In this document: positions 45,611 through 54,465 of the stretch, piece by piece
How the letters are laid out: each line of letters opens with the position of its first letter
Position numbering within the stretch: the first letter of the stretch is position 1
Source of the DNA: Streptomyces sp. DvalAA-43
Lineage (GTDB): Bacteria > Actinomycetota > Actinomycetes > Streptomycetales > Streptomycetaceae
Assembly: GCF_900091725.1 (NCBI RefSeq)
Contig: NZ_FMBW01000054.1
Location: 203,212 to 267,211, forward strand
DNA length: 64,000 nucleotides
Reading direction: 5' to 3'
Translations under genes and position numbers: made by a program
The notes under the pieces: generated by a model
What the model saw: the letters and a program-made list of their open reading frames with translations, nothing else
Databases searched by the model: none
Told to the model about the DNA's origin: nothing

Positions 45611-45648
45611 CGTGTGAAGGCCTACCCGTTGCTTTGTTCATTTTCAGC

Positions 45649-47380
45649 GGTTCTGGTTCGACTTCCGGGCTCTGTCACTATTTTGGGGCAGCTGGGCATC
45701 GATCTTGTGTGATGGGTGGGGCTCGCGTCGCGGATGTTCTGTTGCCAGGTGTCGGGGTTCAGGTCGAGCGAGTGGCACTCACGGATACGGAGGTTCGACT
45801 GGCTGTGCGGTCGCAGGCCGCGTCGGCCGCATGTCCCGATTGCGGACGATGATCCTCAAGAGTGCACTGCTACTACCCGCGGGCTCTGGCGGATCGTCCG
45901 GTCGCAGGCAAGCGGGTACGACTGGAACCACGGGCCCGCCGACTCGTGTGCGGGAACGATCGACGCGACCGGCGGACGTTCGCCGGGCAGGTACCGAACC
46001 TGACCCGGCGCCACGCACGCCGCACGGATGCTCTCACTGCCCAGCTCACCGATCTGGCCCTGTTCCTGGGCGGCCGGGCAGGAGCACGCCTCTGCGAACG
46101 CATGGCCATCGGCACCCGCAAGGACACTCTGCTCCGGCTGATCCGCGCGCTGCCGCTCCCGTCCTCGGGCCCGGTCCCGCTTCTCGGCGTCGACGAGTTC
46201 GCCGTGCGACGCGGACGGAACTACGCGACGATCCTCATCGACATGTCCACCCACCGTCCGGTCGACGTTCTTGCCGATCGCGCCGCGAACACCTTCACGT
46301 CCTGGCTGCGAGATCATCCCGAGGTGCGGATGATCTGCCGCGACCGCGCCGGCTCCTTCCGCGACGGAGCCCGCGCGGGTGCTCCGCGGGCCCGGCAGGT
46401 GGCCGATGCCTGGCATCTGCTGCACAATCTGGCCGAAGCGGTCGAACGCGTCGTGGGCCGGCACCGCGCCGTACTGCGAGAAGGCCTCACGTCCTACGAC
46501 GACCGGACCGAAGACGGCCAGACTCGGGAGAACCCGGGCCGCGCGGAGCTGGACATCCATGGACGGCCGCGGCCTCTGGTCGCCCGCACTTGTGAACGCC
46601 ACCAACAGGTCCACGAACGCATCGAACGTGGCGACAGCCTCCGTGCCATCGCACGCGATCTCCACCTCAGCCGCGGCACGGTCAACCGCTTCGCACGGGC
46701 CGCCGACGCAACGGAACTCCTCCTCGCCGCCACCCACCGCCCCACGCTGATCGACGATTACCGCCTCTGTTTGCACCACCGCTGGATGGAGGGCTGCACC
46801 AACGCCTCCGCTCTTGCCCGGGAGATCCAGCAGCTCGGCAATCGCGGCGACGTCAACACCGTCCGCCGGCACTTGAAGCCCTACCGCAACGGAACGATCC
46901 CACAAACCGCCCCCTTGCCTCACATGACCGTCCGTCGGGTCACCGGCTGGATCACGAGACGCCCCGAGCACCTCACGGACACCGAGCGCAAATACCTCAC
47001 CGAACTGTGCGAGCACAGTCCTGCGCTGGCCACGACCACCACATACGCTCGCCGTCTGGCACTCATGGTGAGTGAACGACGCAGCGAACACCTGGCCCTC
47101 GACGTCTGGACCGCCGATGTCCGCCTCGACGGCCAACGCGAACTCCGCACCCTGGCCAACGGCATGCGACGCGATCACGCAGCAATCCAGGCTGCCCTCA
47201 CCACCACCTACACATCGGGAGCAGTCGAAGGAAACGTCACCAGGATCAAGCTGCTGAGGAGACAGATGTACGGCCGAGCCAACTTCGATCACCTACGACG
47301 CCGCATCCTGCTCCCACCGCGATCAACCAGCCGCCGCCACCCCCAAAACGGCGACAGAACCTGGAAGTTGAGCCAGAACC
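45649..47380 (+). mobile_element. ISL3-family insertion sequence with long terminal inverted repeats
   Basis: About 1.73 kb. Imperfect 40-bp terminal inverted repeats: the left end at 45649-45688 (GGTTCTGGTTCGACTTCC, then TCTGTCACTATTTTGGGG) matches the complement of 47341-47380 (GGTTCTGGCTCAACTTCC, then TCTGTCGCCGTTTTGGGG). No 8-bp target duplication is seen: the flanks are TTTTCAGC and CACTGTCG. So one side has probably been rearranged since insertion. Confidence 0.85.
45712..47340 (+). pseudogene. ISL3 transposase with an in-frame stop codon
   Basis: From ATG 45712 the frame gives a typical ISL3 N-terminus (LLPGVGVQVERVALTDTEV) and the first half of its zinc ribbon (SAACPDCGR). It then meets TGA at 45850-45852 where related proteins have Trp, and continues in the same frame with SSRVHCYYPR and the DDE domain. 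The first Asp is in LLGVDEFAVRRG and ICRDRAGSF carries the next. The later part holds a helix-turn-helix insertion (SLRAIARDLHLSRGTVNRFA). The end AVEGNVTRIKLLRRQMYGRA is complete, but the stop codon is missing, so the frame runs beyond the element to 47661. The single nonsense mutation would silence it unless read through. Confidence 0.85.
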
Positions 47381-47390
47381 CACTGTCGTG

Positions 47391-47661
47391 TACGAAGCCA
47401 GTCACCGTCGACCCCGCCAAGGAACAGCGCCTGCACCGGGCGCTGGACCCCTACTTCACAGTCACTGTCACCGAACAGGTGGAGTACCCCATGGCCCTGG
47501 CCGGACTGGCCCTGGACTTGGTGGGGATGACACCGTGCGCACGCCACGTGAACCATGCAGACCTGAGCGATGACGGCTTCCTGCCCGACCAGGTCACTGT
47601 CTCTGTGCTGGCCACCGCCTACCAGCCCCGTCGACCACGAGTGGGCGCCTGCGCCTGCTGA
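47391..47661 (+). pseudogene. C-terminal fragment of a 23S rRNA methyltransferase-like protein (RlmA/TlrB type)
   Basis: In frame with the transposase read-through, this stretch gives VTVDPAKEQRLHRALDPYF, TEQVEYPMALAG and VGMTPCARHV, then SVLATAYQPRR. It matches the end of RlmA-type rRNA guanine methyltransferases (V-D-P-x-K-x-x-R-L, V-G-M-G-P-S-A-R-H-V). A short internal deletion follows HADLSDDG. The N-terminal methyltransferase domain is absent, evidently lost at the IS junction. Confidence 0.6.
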
Positions 47662-47842
47662 CCGACGAGCAGTGCGCACGCCTGGCGCCCTGTCTTCCCC
47701 GTAACGCCGGGAAGACAGGGCACCCGTTCGCCGACCACCGTCGCATCATCGACGGGATCATCTACCAGTACCGCGCCGGGCTCCCATGGAGAGATCTGCC
47801 CCGCGAGACGTTCGGCCCTTGGCAGACAGCGAGGCACAACAG
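47651..47842 (+). pseudogene. IS5-family transposase N-terminal fragment
   Basis: Reads LLTDEQCARLAPCLPRN, then HPFADHRRIIDGIIYQYRAG and LPWRDLPRETFGPWQTA. This is the N-terminal DUF4096-like part of IS5-type transposases. It stops at about 47842, where sequence of a different gene begins. Its first bases overlap the methyltransferase fragment in another frame. Confidence 0.7.
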
Positions 47843-48100
47843 CTACCAGCGCATGCCGAGGGTATCGAGTTCGGCCCGCCGTTCCGCATGGAGCTTGTCC
47901 GCCCGTTTACGCACGTTGTCCAGCCATGTGCCGAGCTTGACCACCACGGGCCCGCCAGCACCGTCCTGACGGTCTGTCGGGACCTCCACCGCCTCCAGCT
48001 CCTCAGCGTGCTTCCGGGGCACCCGAAGATGCCCCTCACGAGCGAGGAACCGCCGTGCGGCTGCCAGGTTGAGGGCCCACCTGTCGTCCTGCGTCCGTTT
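47843..48100 (-). pseudogene. helicase-associated (HA) domain fragment
   Basis: The minus strand gives WALNLAAARRFLAREGHLRV, then KLGTWLDNVRKRADKLHAER and LDTLGMRW with a stop at 47843. These are the repeats of the helicase-associated domain found in large Streptomyces DEAD-type or superfamily II helicases. Only one and a half repeats remain, joined to the IS5 fragment. The open frame runs on to 48313, but that part is not HA-like. Confidence 0.6.
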
Positions 48101-48550
48101 CACCGGCCGCGCGCCCTGGGATCTGGAAGTGCGCACCGCGAACGCGTCAAGCCGCCTCTTGCGGCCCTGTTTGCAGCTTCGTCGCCGCTGCAGGCGCCAC
48201 CAAAGTTCGGTGGACAAGGGGGCGTGAACATGCTCGGGACGTTCGCGCGTGCGGGGGGGGGGTATCGGGGAAGGCGTGGTGGCGAAGTGCTGCCAGCCCT
48301 GGCAGGCGGTCACCGGCCATGCTCCGCGGGCAAGGTCCTGGCCGGCCAGGGGTGTGCACTACGGCGGCGTCGCCGCTGAGGCCGGCCGAAGCCGGGCCGG
48401 GCTGACCCGGCGGCGGCCGAGGCCTCGGCCGTACCGGTATCCGGGGGCGAGACGCCCATGCAGCCGCGCGGTTGCGCCTGGAGCCTCGGGCGCTCGCCGC
48501 GCGGGCCTGGTCCCCGACCTCGCCCGGCGCGTCCCGGAGGCAGGCGTGGG
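48101..48550. other. gene-free stretch
   Basis: About 450 very GC-rich bases including a run of nine G near 48250. No recognisable gene on either strand. It separates the transposon debris from the intact TetR-controlled operon. Confidence 0.5.
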
Positions 48551-49159
48551 TCAGGTACCGGACGGGGTGTCAGGTCTGGTCCCGGACAGCGCGTCGGTGT
48601 AGATGCCCGTCATCGCGGTCACAGCCCGTCGGCGGTCCAGGGCCGGGTCCAGGCGGTGCTGGATGTTGATTCCCAGGGTGCCGCCGAGCAGCGCCGCCGC
48701 GACCGCCTCCGGGTCGGTGACGTGCGCACCGGTCGAGCGCAGGTGGTCGGCGTACAGGCCGCGGATCTTGGCGTACTCCTCGGCGTACGTCGTGCGCAGG
48801 GCCGACTCGCGGCTCGCCGCCTCGATCAGGAGTGTCGAGAAGATGTGCGCCTCGGGCCGGGACATCAGGGCGAAGTTCGCCTCGATCAGCGCCTCGATTC
48901 CGGCGTCCGGCCCGGCGACGGCCAGGCGCTCGCGCATGAAGTCCGTGCCCCATCGGAACGCTTCCTCGATCACCGCCTTCAGCAGCCCGTCCTTCGAGCC
49001 GAAGTGCCAGGCGACGGAGCCCCGGCTGATGCCGGAGCGCTCCGCCACGGCCTGGACGGACGCTGCGGCGGACCCGCCCTCGGCGGCGAGTTCCCACGCG
49101 GCGGCCACCAGCCGGCGCTGGGTCTCGGCGGAGATCTCCTGCTTGCGGGTCGCACCCAC
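48551..49159 (-). CDS. TetR/AcrR-family transcriptional regulator of the divergent operon
   Basis: A 202-residue repressor-type protein. The helix-turn-helix is ASVQAVAERSGISRGSVAWH, then FGSKDGLLKAVIEEAF, at residues about 32-68. The C-terminal helical domain contains ALRTTYAEEYAKIRGLYADH, the putative ligand and dimer part. It is divergent from the four-gene operon, and the shared 140-base gap has a tandem repeat that may be its operator. The ligand is probably a pathway CoA ester or acid; this is inference. Confidence 0.9.
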   Translation of the reverse strand: MGATRKQEISAETQRRLVAAAWELAAEGGSAAASVQAVAERSGISRGSVAWHFGSKDGLLKAVIEEAFRWGTDFMRERLAVAGPDAGIEALIEANFALMSRPEAHIFSTLLIEAASRESALRTTYAEEYAKIRGLYADHLRSTGAHVTDPEAVAAALLGGTLGINIQHRLDPALDRRRAVTAMTGIYTDALSGTRPDTPSGT

Positions 49160-49244
49160 GCGGTGTCCTTCCCAACGTTGCGGCGGCCTGACACGGCCGA
49201 TTCTGTCACGTCGGCCGAGCAGCGCCGGGCCGGCGAGCCCTTGC

Positions 49245-49281
49245 CTATGCTATCGGTCCAATTCTATGCTGAGCGTCCAAT
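49245..49281 (+). promoter_or_regulatory. tandem direct repeat, candidate operator/promoter of the catabolic operon
   Basis: Two 18-base units starting CTATGCT and ending GTCCAAT (49245-49262 and 49264-49281) repeat with a 19-base period and match at 14 of 18 positions. They end 5 bases before the AAGGAGGG ribosome site of the first gene. Their position between divergent genes suggests binding by the TetR protein or overlap with the promoter. Confidence 0.5.
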
Positions 49282-49299
49282 AACTAAGGAGGGTTCGTC

Positions 49300-50091
49300 A
49301 TGGAACTGATCGACCTCACCAGGACGCTGGACCCCGCCGACCGCGAGCGGCTCCCCGAGCGGCTGCGCCCGCTCGCCCCGGTGATCGCGCCGGCCGTGGC
49401 CTACGCGCACCCGACGGGCGAGGGCCGAGAGCAGTTCGCCGCCGCCATGCACTGCAGCGTCGAGGACCTGCCCGACGGCGAGGGCTGGGGCGCGGAACTG
49501 CTCACCGACTTCAACTCCCACCTCGGCACCCACGTCGACGCCCCGCTGCACTACGGCTCGACCTGCGAAGGCAGGCCCGCCCGCACCATCACCGACATCG
49601 CCCTGGACGAGCTGTGGTGCGAGGCGCTCGTGCTGGACCTGCGCGACCGGTGCGAACCGGACGCCCCGATCACAGTCGAGGTGCTGGAGTCCGCCCTCGC
49701 CGACAACGGCGCCCCGGTCCCGGCCGGCGGAGCGGTCCTGCTGCGCACCGGCCAGGAGCGCTACGGGCTGTCCGACCCTGAGTTCTTCCGCTACCCGGGC
49801 ATGAGCCGCGAGTCGACGCTGCTCCTGGCCGACCTCGGGGCCAAGGTCCTGGGCACCGACGCCGCGGGCTGGGACCTGAGCTTCCCCGTGATGGCGCGCA
49901 AGTTCCGCGACAGCGGCGACAACTCCGTGCTGTGGGATGGCCACCGGGCCGGCCGCGAGCGGGAGGTCTTCATCGTCCAGCAGCTGACGAACCTCGCCGC
50001 GCTGCCCCCGTCGGGGTTCCGGGTGGCGTTCTTCCCGATCAAGATCGCCCGCGCGAGCGCCGCCCCCGCCCGCGTCGTGGCCTTCGTCTGA
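49300..50091 (+). CDS. cyclase / kynurenine formamidase-like metal hydrolase
   Basis: A 263-residue protein of the cyclase family, metal-dependent hydrolases that include bacterial kynurenine formamidase and isatin hydrolase. The signature H-x-G-T-H-x-D-x-P-x-H is present as HLGTHVDAPLH at residues 74-84. The start is strongly supported by AAGGAGGG 6 bases upstream. It is first of four co-directional genes. It could open an amide or a ring diketone; the substrate is not evident from the sequence. Confidence 0.9.
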   Translation: MELIDLTRTLDPADRERLPERLRPLAPVIAPAVAYAHPTGEGREQFAAAMHCSVEDLPDGEGWGAELLTDFNSHLGTHVDAPLHYGSTCEGRPARTITDIALDELWCEALVLDLRDRCEPDAPITVEVLESALADNGAPVPAGGAVLLRTGQERYGLSDPEFFRYPGMSRESTLLLADLGAKVLGTDAAGWDLSFPVMARKFRDSGDNSVLWDGHRAGREREVFIVQQLTNLAALPPSGFRVAFFPIKIARASAAPARVVAFV

Positions 50092-50144
50092 CCCCCGATC
50101 CCCGCCGACCGACCCCTGCACCCTGCTGAGGAGAGGAACCGACC

Positions 50145-51077
50145 ATGAAACTCGCAACCGTGGAGTACGACCGCGCCGAGCGGACCGCGCTCGTACTCGA
50201 CCAGGGCGAGCGCCTGCTGCTGCTCGACCGCGCCCACCGCCTGGTGACCGGCGAGCACGCCCCAGCGCTGACCACCATGCAGACGATCATCGACGGCGGC
50301 GAACCCGTGCGGCAGACCCTGGAGCGGCTCGCCGCACAGGCTCCGCCCGAAGCGGTCATCGCCGCATCCGAGTTGCGCTGGCTCTCCCCGTTGCCCAGGC
50401 CCGTACAGATCCGGGACTTCGGCAGTTTCATGGATCACTTCCGCAACGCCCGCTCCCGGATCCAGGGCATCCCGGCCGACCAGGTCGAACTGCCCGCCAT
50501 CATGCTCGAACGCCCTCTGTACTACGTGACCAACCGGCTCTCCGTGACCGGCCACGACAGCGACATCCACTGGCCCGCGTACTCCTCCGTGCGGGACTAC
50601 GAGCTGGAATTCGCCTGCGTGCTGGGCCGCGACGGCACGGACATCCCCGCAGCGGACGCTCCGTCGTACATCTTCGGCTACACGATCTTCAACGACTTCA
50701 GCGCCCGCGACACCCAGTTGGAGGAGATCGCCACCGGGCTGGGCCTGAGCAAGAGCAAGGACTTCACCGACTCGAACGTCCTGGGCCCGTGGATCGTCAC
50801 CGCCGATGAGCTCGGCGACCCGTACCGGCTCACGATGACCGCCCGCATCAACGGCGAGGAGGTCAGCCGGGGCACGTCCGCCGACATGCACCACACCTTC
50901 GCCGACATGATCGCCTTCGCCTCCCAGTCGACCCGGCTGCATGCCGGAGAGGTTCTGTGCTCGGGCACCGTGCCCACCGGCTGCGGGCTGGAGCACGGCC
51001 GCTACCTGGAACCGGGCGACACCGTGGAACTCGAAGTCTCCGACCTCGGCGTGCTGCGCAACCGGGTGGTGTCATGA
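50145..51077 (+). CDS. fumarylacetoacetate hydrolase (FAH) family protein
   Basis: A 310-residue enzyme of the FAH superfamily, which splits C-C bonds of diketo acids or decarboxylates/isomerises ring-cleavage products. Metal-site acids are in DYELEFACVLG and in FNDFSARDTQ. The Lys/Asp-rich SKSKDFTDSNVLGPWIV loop is the substrate lid. SGTVPTGCGLEHGRYLEPGD corresponds to the normal G-T-P-x-G-x-x-x-x-x-x-x-L-x-x-G-D end. A GAGGAGAGG ribosome site precedes it. Its last bases overlap the next gene (ATGA). Confidence 0.92.
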   Translation: MKLATVEYDRAERTALVLDQGERLLLLDRAHRLVTGEHAPALTTMQTIIDGGEPVRQTLERLAAQAPPEAVIAASELRWLSPLPRPVQIRDFGSFMDHFRNARSRIQGIPADQVELPAIMLERPLYYVTNRLSVTGHDSDIHWPAYSSVRDYELEFACVLGRDGTDIPAADAPSYIFGYTIFNDFSARDTQLEEIATGLGLSKSKDFTDSNVLGPWIVTADELGDPYRLTMTARINGEEVSRGTSADMHHTFADMIAFASQSTRLHAGEVLCSGTVPTGCGLEHGRYLEPGDTVELEVSDLGVLRNRVVS

Positions 51078-52300
51078 ACCGCGAAGCACTCATCCTCGGC
51101 GTCGGCGCCACCCCCTTCGGCCGCCACCTCGACCGCAGTGCCGGCGACCTCGTCGGCCAGGCCGCACACGAGGCACTGCGCGACGCCGGACTCACCCCGG
51201 CCGACGTCGGCGCAGTCTTCCACGCCACGGTCAGCCAGAAGGCGATCGACGGCCAGCACATGATCCCCGGCCAGGTCGCCCTGCGCCCGCACGGGTTCGC
51301 CGGGGTACCCGTAGTGAATGTGGAGAACGCCTGCGCGGGCGGCGCCACGGCCCTGTGGCTGGCGATCGCCCACGTACGGGCGGGCCTGTCGGACGTCGCC
51401 CTGGCCCTCGGCGTGGACAAACTCGTCTGCGCCGATCCCGCCCAGGGGCTGGCGGTGTTCGACGGGGCCATGGACATCGCCCACCGCGAGGAGACCCTGG
51501 CCGCGCTCGCCGCCCTGACCGAACCTCTGCCGCCCGAATTGTCCGCGGATGGCGACCGGTCGGTGTTCACGGAGATCTATGCCTCCCTGGCCCGCGCCCA
51601 CATGCAGCGCTTCGGAACCACCGAAGCCCACCTGGCCGCGGTCTCGGCGAAGAACCACGCCCACTCCGTCCACAACCCCCGGGCCCACTTCCGTCGGGCG
51701 TTCACCGCGCAGGAGATCCTGGCGGCTCGGCGGGTGGCGTGGCCGCTGACGGTGCCGATGTGCTCACCGGTCAGCGACGGGGCCGCCGCCGTCGTCGTGA
51801 CGCGCGCCGACTTCACCCGTGACGAGTCGGCCGTGGCGGTACTGAGCAGTGTCCTGCTGTCGGGCACCGACCGGGCGGCGAACGACGCCGGGCGGCACAT
51901 CGGCCGCCGGGCCGCGCTCGCCGCCTACGAGAAGGCCGGCGTCGGTCCGCAGGACGTCGACGTGGCGGAGGTCCATGACGCCACTGCCTTCGGCGAGATT
52001 CAGCAGGTGGAGAACCTGGGATTCTGTCCGATCGGCGACGGCGGCCCGTGGTCGGCATCGGGCGCCGGCGCGCTCGGTGGCACCGTTCCGGTGAACCCGT
52101 CCGGAGGACTCCAATCGCGCGGCCACCCGGTTTCCGCCACCGGACTGGCGCAGGTCTTCGAACTGGTCACGCAGCTGCGCGGCCGGGCGGGCGAGCGCCA
52201 GGTCCCCGACGCGCGGATCGCCATCGCCGAGAACGGCGGCGGCCTCTACGGAATCGAGGAGGCGGTGGCTGCCGTGACCATCCTGGGGAGGACCCGATGA
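51074..52300 (+). CDS. SCP2-type thiolase (acetyl-CoA acyltransferase-like)
   Basis: A 408-residue thiolase. The nucleophilic Cys is in VENACAGGATAL near residue 88. The acid/base His is in SRGHPVSATGLAQ. The final Cys of degradative thiolases is replaced, as in the SCP2/lipid-transfer branch, by ENGGGLYG. EVHDATAFGEI is the other SCP2-type motif. Start codon 51074 overlaps the FAH gene stop by 4 bases, and its own stop overlaps the ligase start by 4 bases, so the three genes are translationally coupled. It likely cleaves a beta-keto acyl-CoA late in the pathway. Confidence 0.9.
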   Translation: MNREALILGVGATPFGRHLDRSAGDLVGQAAHEALRDAGLTPADVGAVFHATVSQKAIDGQHMIPGQVALRPHGFAGVPVVNVENACAGGATALWLAIAHVRAGLSDVALALGVDKLVCADPAQGLAVFDGAMDIAHREETLAALAALTEPLPPELSADGDRSVFTEIYASLARAHMQRFGTTEAHLAAVSAKNHAHSVHNPRAHFRRAFTAQEILAARRVAWPLTVPMCSPVSDGAAAVVVTRADFTRDESAVAVLSSVLLSGTDRAANDAGRHIGRRAALAAYEKAGVGPQDVDVAEVHDATAFGEIQQVENLGFCPIGDGGPWSASGAGALGGTVPVNPSGGLQSRGHPVSATGLAQVFELVTQLRGRAGERQVPDARIAIAENGGGLYGIEEAVAAVTILGRTR

Positions 52301-53781
52301 CGCCCGGCTACGCGGACCTGATCCTGTCGGCGCTGCGCCGGCGGCCCGAGCGCACCGCCTTCCGCTTCACCGGCGACGACGGGACAAAGCACACCTGGAC
52401 CTACAGTGAGACTGCGGAACGGATCGAACGCACCGCGGCCGCGTTCGGACGACTGGGCCTCATGCCCGGCAACGGGCTCGCCCTGCTGTGCGGCCCGAAC
52501 CCGCAGGCGTTCACCGTCATGGCCGCCGCCTGCCTGGCCGGACTGCGCTACACCGCCCTGCATCCGCTGGCCACCGCGGACACGGACCGGACCGTCCTGC
52601 GCGACAGCGCGTCCGACTGTCTGGTCGTGGACGACACCCGCTTCGCCGCCCGCGCCCGCCCCGACGGCACCAAGGCGATCTCCCTCGCCGAACTCGACCG
52701 CATCGCCGCAGACACACCCCCTGGTCCGAACGACCCGCGCGGCCCCGCGCTCTACCTCTTCTACACCGGCGGCACGACCGGCGAACCCAAGGGCGTGATG
52801 CTGCGCGACCGCTCACTGCTCGCCAACGCCTGGGCCTGCTCCACCTGGGCCTGGCCACCGGACACCCACTTCCTGATCACCACCCCCATGTCGCACGCCG
52901 CCGGGCTCCTCGTCGCCCCCGGCCTGCTCCACGGCGCCGGCTTCGAGCTCCACCCCTCCTTCGACCCGGACCACGTCATCGACGCGATCGAACGCGACGG
53001 CGTGAGCGCCACGTTCGTCGTTCCCACGATGCTGTACGCCCTGCTCGACCACCCCCGCCTCCTCGCAGCCGACATGTCGGGGCTGAACTGGGTCCTCTAC
53101 GGCGCCGCACCCGCCGACCCCACCCGGCTCGCCCAGGCACACCGGCTCCTCGGCCCCGTGCTCAGCCAGCACTACGGCCAGGCCGAGGCCCCCAATGCCC
53201 TGACCGTCCTGGACCCGGCCCAGCACCGCGACGACCCGCACGTCCTGGGCAGCTGCGGCCGGCCGATGCCCGGCGTGGAGATCGCCCTGCTCGACCTGCA
53301 CGGCCGGCACGTACCGGCAGGCGAGCCCGGCGAGCTGTGCGTCCGAGGACCGCTCGTGATGGACGGCTACTGGAACAAGCCCGAACAGACCGCAATCGCG
53401 CTCGACGGAGGCTGGCTGCACACCGGCGATGTCGCCCGCCAGGACGACACCGGCCTGATCACAATCATCGACCGGATCAAGGACACCATCATCACCGGCG
53501 GATTCAACGTCTACCCGCGCGAGGTCGAGGACGCCCTCGCGACACACCCGGCCGTCGCCGCCAGCGCCGTCTACGGCACCCCCGACCCGCACTGGGGCGA
53601 AGCCGTCACCGCCACCGTGGTCCTGCGCCCCGGACAGCAGGCCACCCCAGCCGATCTGACGGACCACGTCCGCGCCCGCAAGGGCGCACTCTGGGCCCCG
53701 AAACTGCTCCATCTCGCCGATTCGCTGCCCCTCACCGCCCTTGGCAAGATCGACAAGAAGAAACTCCGCAACCAGCCCTGA
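52297..53781 (+). CDS. AMP-dependent acyl-CoA ligase
   Basis: A 494-residue member of the ANL adenylate-forming family. The ATP loop is FYTGGTTGEPKGVML. The A5 motif is YGQAEAPN, with Ala in place of the usual Thr. A7 is WLHTGDVARQDDTG and A8 is IIDRIKDTIITGGFNVYPRE. The catalytic Lys is in ALGKIDKKKLR at the end. It activates a carboxylic acid with ATP and CoA, probably feeding the thiolase encoded just upstream. A small hairpin (AGCCCTG / CAGGGCT) spans the stop codon and may end the operon. Confidence 0.93.
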   Translation: MTPGYADLILSALRRRPERTAFRFTGDDGTKHTWTYSETAERIERTAAAFGRLGLMPGNGLALLCGPNPQAFTVMAAACLAGLRYTALHPLATADTDRTVLRDSASDCLVVDDTRFAARARPDGTKAISLAELDRIAADTPPGPNDPRGPALYLFYTGGTTGEPKGVMLRDRSLLANAWACSTWAWPPDTHFLITTPMSHAAGLLVAPGLLHGAGFELHPSFDPDHVIDAIERDGVSATFVVPTMLYALLDHPRLLAADMSGLNWVLYGAAPADPTRLAQAHRLLGPVLSQHYGQAEAPNALTVLDPAQHRDDPHVLGSCGRPMPGVEIALLDLHGRHVPAGEPGELCVRGPLVMDGYWNKPEQTAIALDGGWLHTGDVARQDDTGLITIIDRIKDTIITGGFNVYPREVEDALATHPAVAASAVYGTPDPHWGEAVTATVVLRPGQQATPADLTDHVRARKGALWAPKLLHLADSLPLTALGKIDKKKLRNQP

Positions 53782-53815
53782 ACAGGGCTCGGGCGCGCAA
53801 CCCCCTCACTTCCTC

Positions 53816-54025
53816 AGATGACACACGGCCGGCGCCGAGCGCACCCTGGCGCGTGCTCCCGCGTCGGCCTCACGCTCGGTTTCTCCCATGGCCTTCGGAG
53901 ATCGGCTGCCAACGGGCGGGAGATGACACACGGCCGGCGCCGAGCGCACCCTGGCGCGTGCTCCCGCGTCGGCCTCACGCTCGGTTTCTCCCATGGCCTT
54001 CGGAGATCGGCTGCCAACGGGCGGG
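53816..54025. repeat. perfect 105-bp tandem duplication
   Basis: 53816-53920 and 53921-54025 are identical as far as I can see, beginning AGATGACACACGG and ending AACGGGCGGG. It duplicates the end of a transposase fragment read on the minus strand. Confidence 0.95.
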
Positions 54026-54140
54026 CGAGACTGAGTTGGGCGTAGGCGGCGAGGATGAGCCAGGTCCACCGGTCGTCCGCTTCCGGGGCGCGGATCCTTG
54101 GGCAGGCCCAGCCGAGAGTCTGTTTGAACAGAGGGAGTCG
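53816..54140 (-). pseudogene. C-terminal fragment of a DDE transposase (IS4/IS701-like Streptomyces type)
   Basis: The minus strand reads FKQTLGWACPRIRAPEADDR, then WTWLILAAYAQLSLARPLAA and DLRRPWEKP, the typical end of a large Streptomyces DDE transposase. The DLRRPWEKP part occurs twice because of the 105-bp duplication, and the second copy is followed by out-of-frame sequence. The N-terminal part is missing here. A matching N-terminal fragment lies near 62.0 kb. Confidence 0.7.
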
Positions 54141-54195
54141 CACAGGCATTCCGCGTCGGGGTCGAGGTTGTCGCGGGTGCCGGTCCCCGGAGCGG

Positions 54196-54465
54196 TCATC
54201 GGGCGCTGTTGGTTGTGGTGGTGAGGTCGGAGGCCAGGTGGACCGTGGTGGACCCTTCGTCGTGCAGCTGGACGGCGGTGGGCAGCAGCTGGTGCAGCTC
54301 ACGTACGACGTGCAAGGGTACGACCCGGTCGCGGCCGGCGTTCTGTGCCTCCACGACGCTGAGCGGCACGTCGAACAGGACCGCCACGGGGGTGCGCTGC
54401 CAGTAGCGGGCGTGGGCCACCAGCCCGGCCCTGACGTGAGTCTGCAGGTTGGTGGAGTCGGCGAT
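54196..54465 (-). pseudogene. C-terminal half of a P-loop polynucleotide kinase-like protein
   Basis: The minus strand reads VADSTNLQTHVRAGLVAHAR, WQRTPVAVLFDVPL and AQNAGRDRVVPLHVVRELHQ. This is the second half of a small AAA/zeta-toxin-like kinase (D-S-T-N and R-x-R-x-V-P motifs, as in Pnkp-type kinases). It lacks the P-loop. The matching N-terminal fragment with the P-loop lies at 56505-56681 on the same strand, so the gene has been split by the TetR-SDR segment between them. Confidence 0.65.

Noticed and set aside
45641..47388. Target-site duplication of the ISL3 element
   Set aside because: The 8-base flanks TTTTCAGC and CACTGTCG do not match; shifting the ends by a base or two does not help.
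45862..47661. Single 599-codon gene
   Set aside because: It is the transposase after its nonsense codon, running through the IS right end into a methyltransferase remnant; not one real protein.
53816..54025. Attachment-site or CRISPR repeat
   Set aside because: Two 105-bp copies without spacer inside transposase sequence; no integrase border. A simple tandem duplication.
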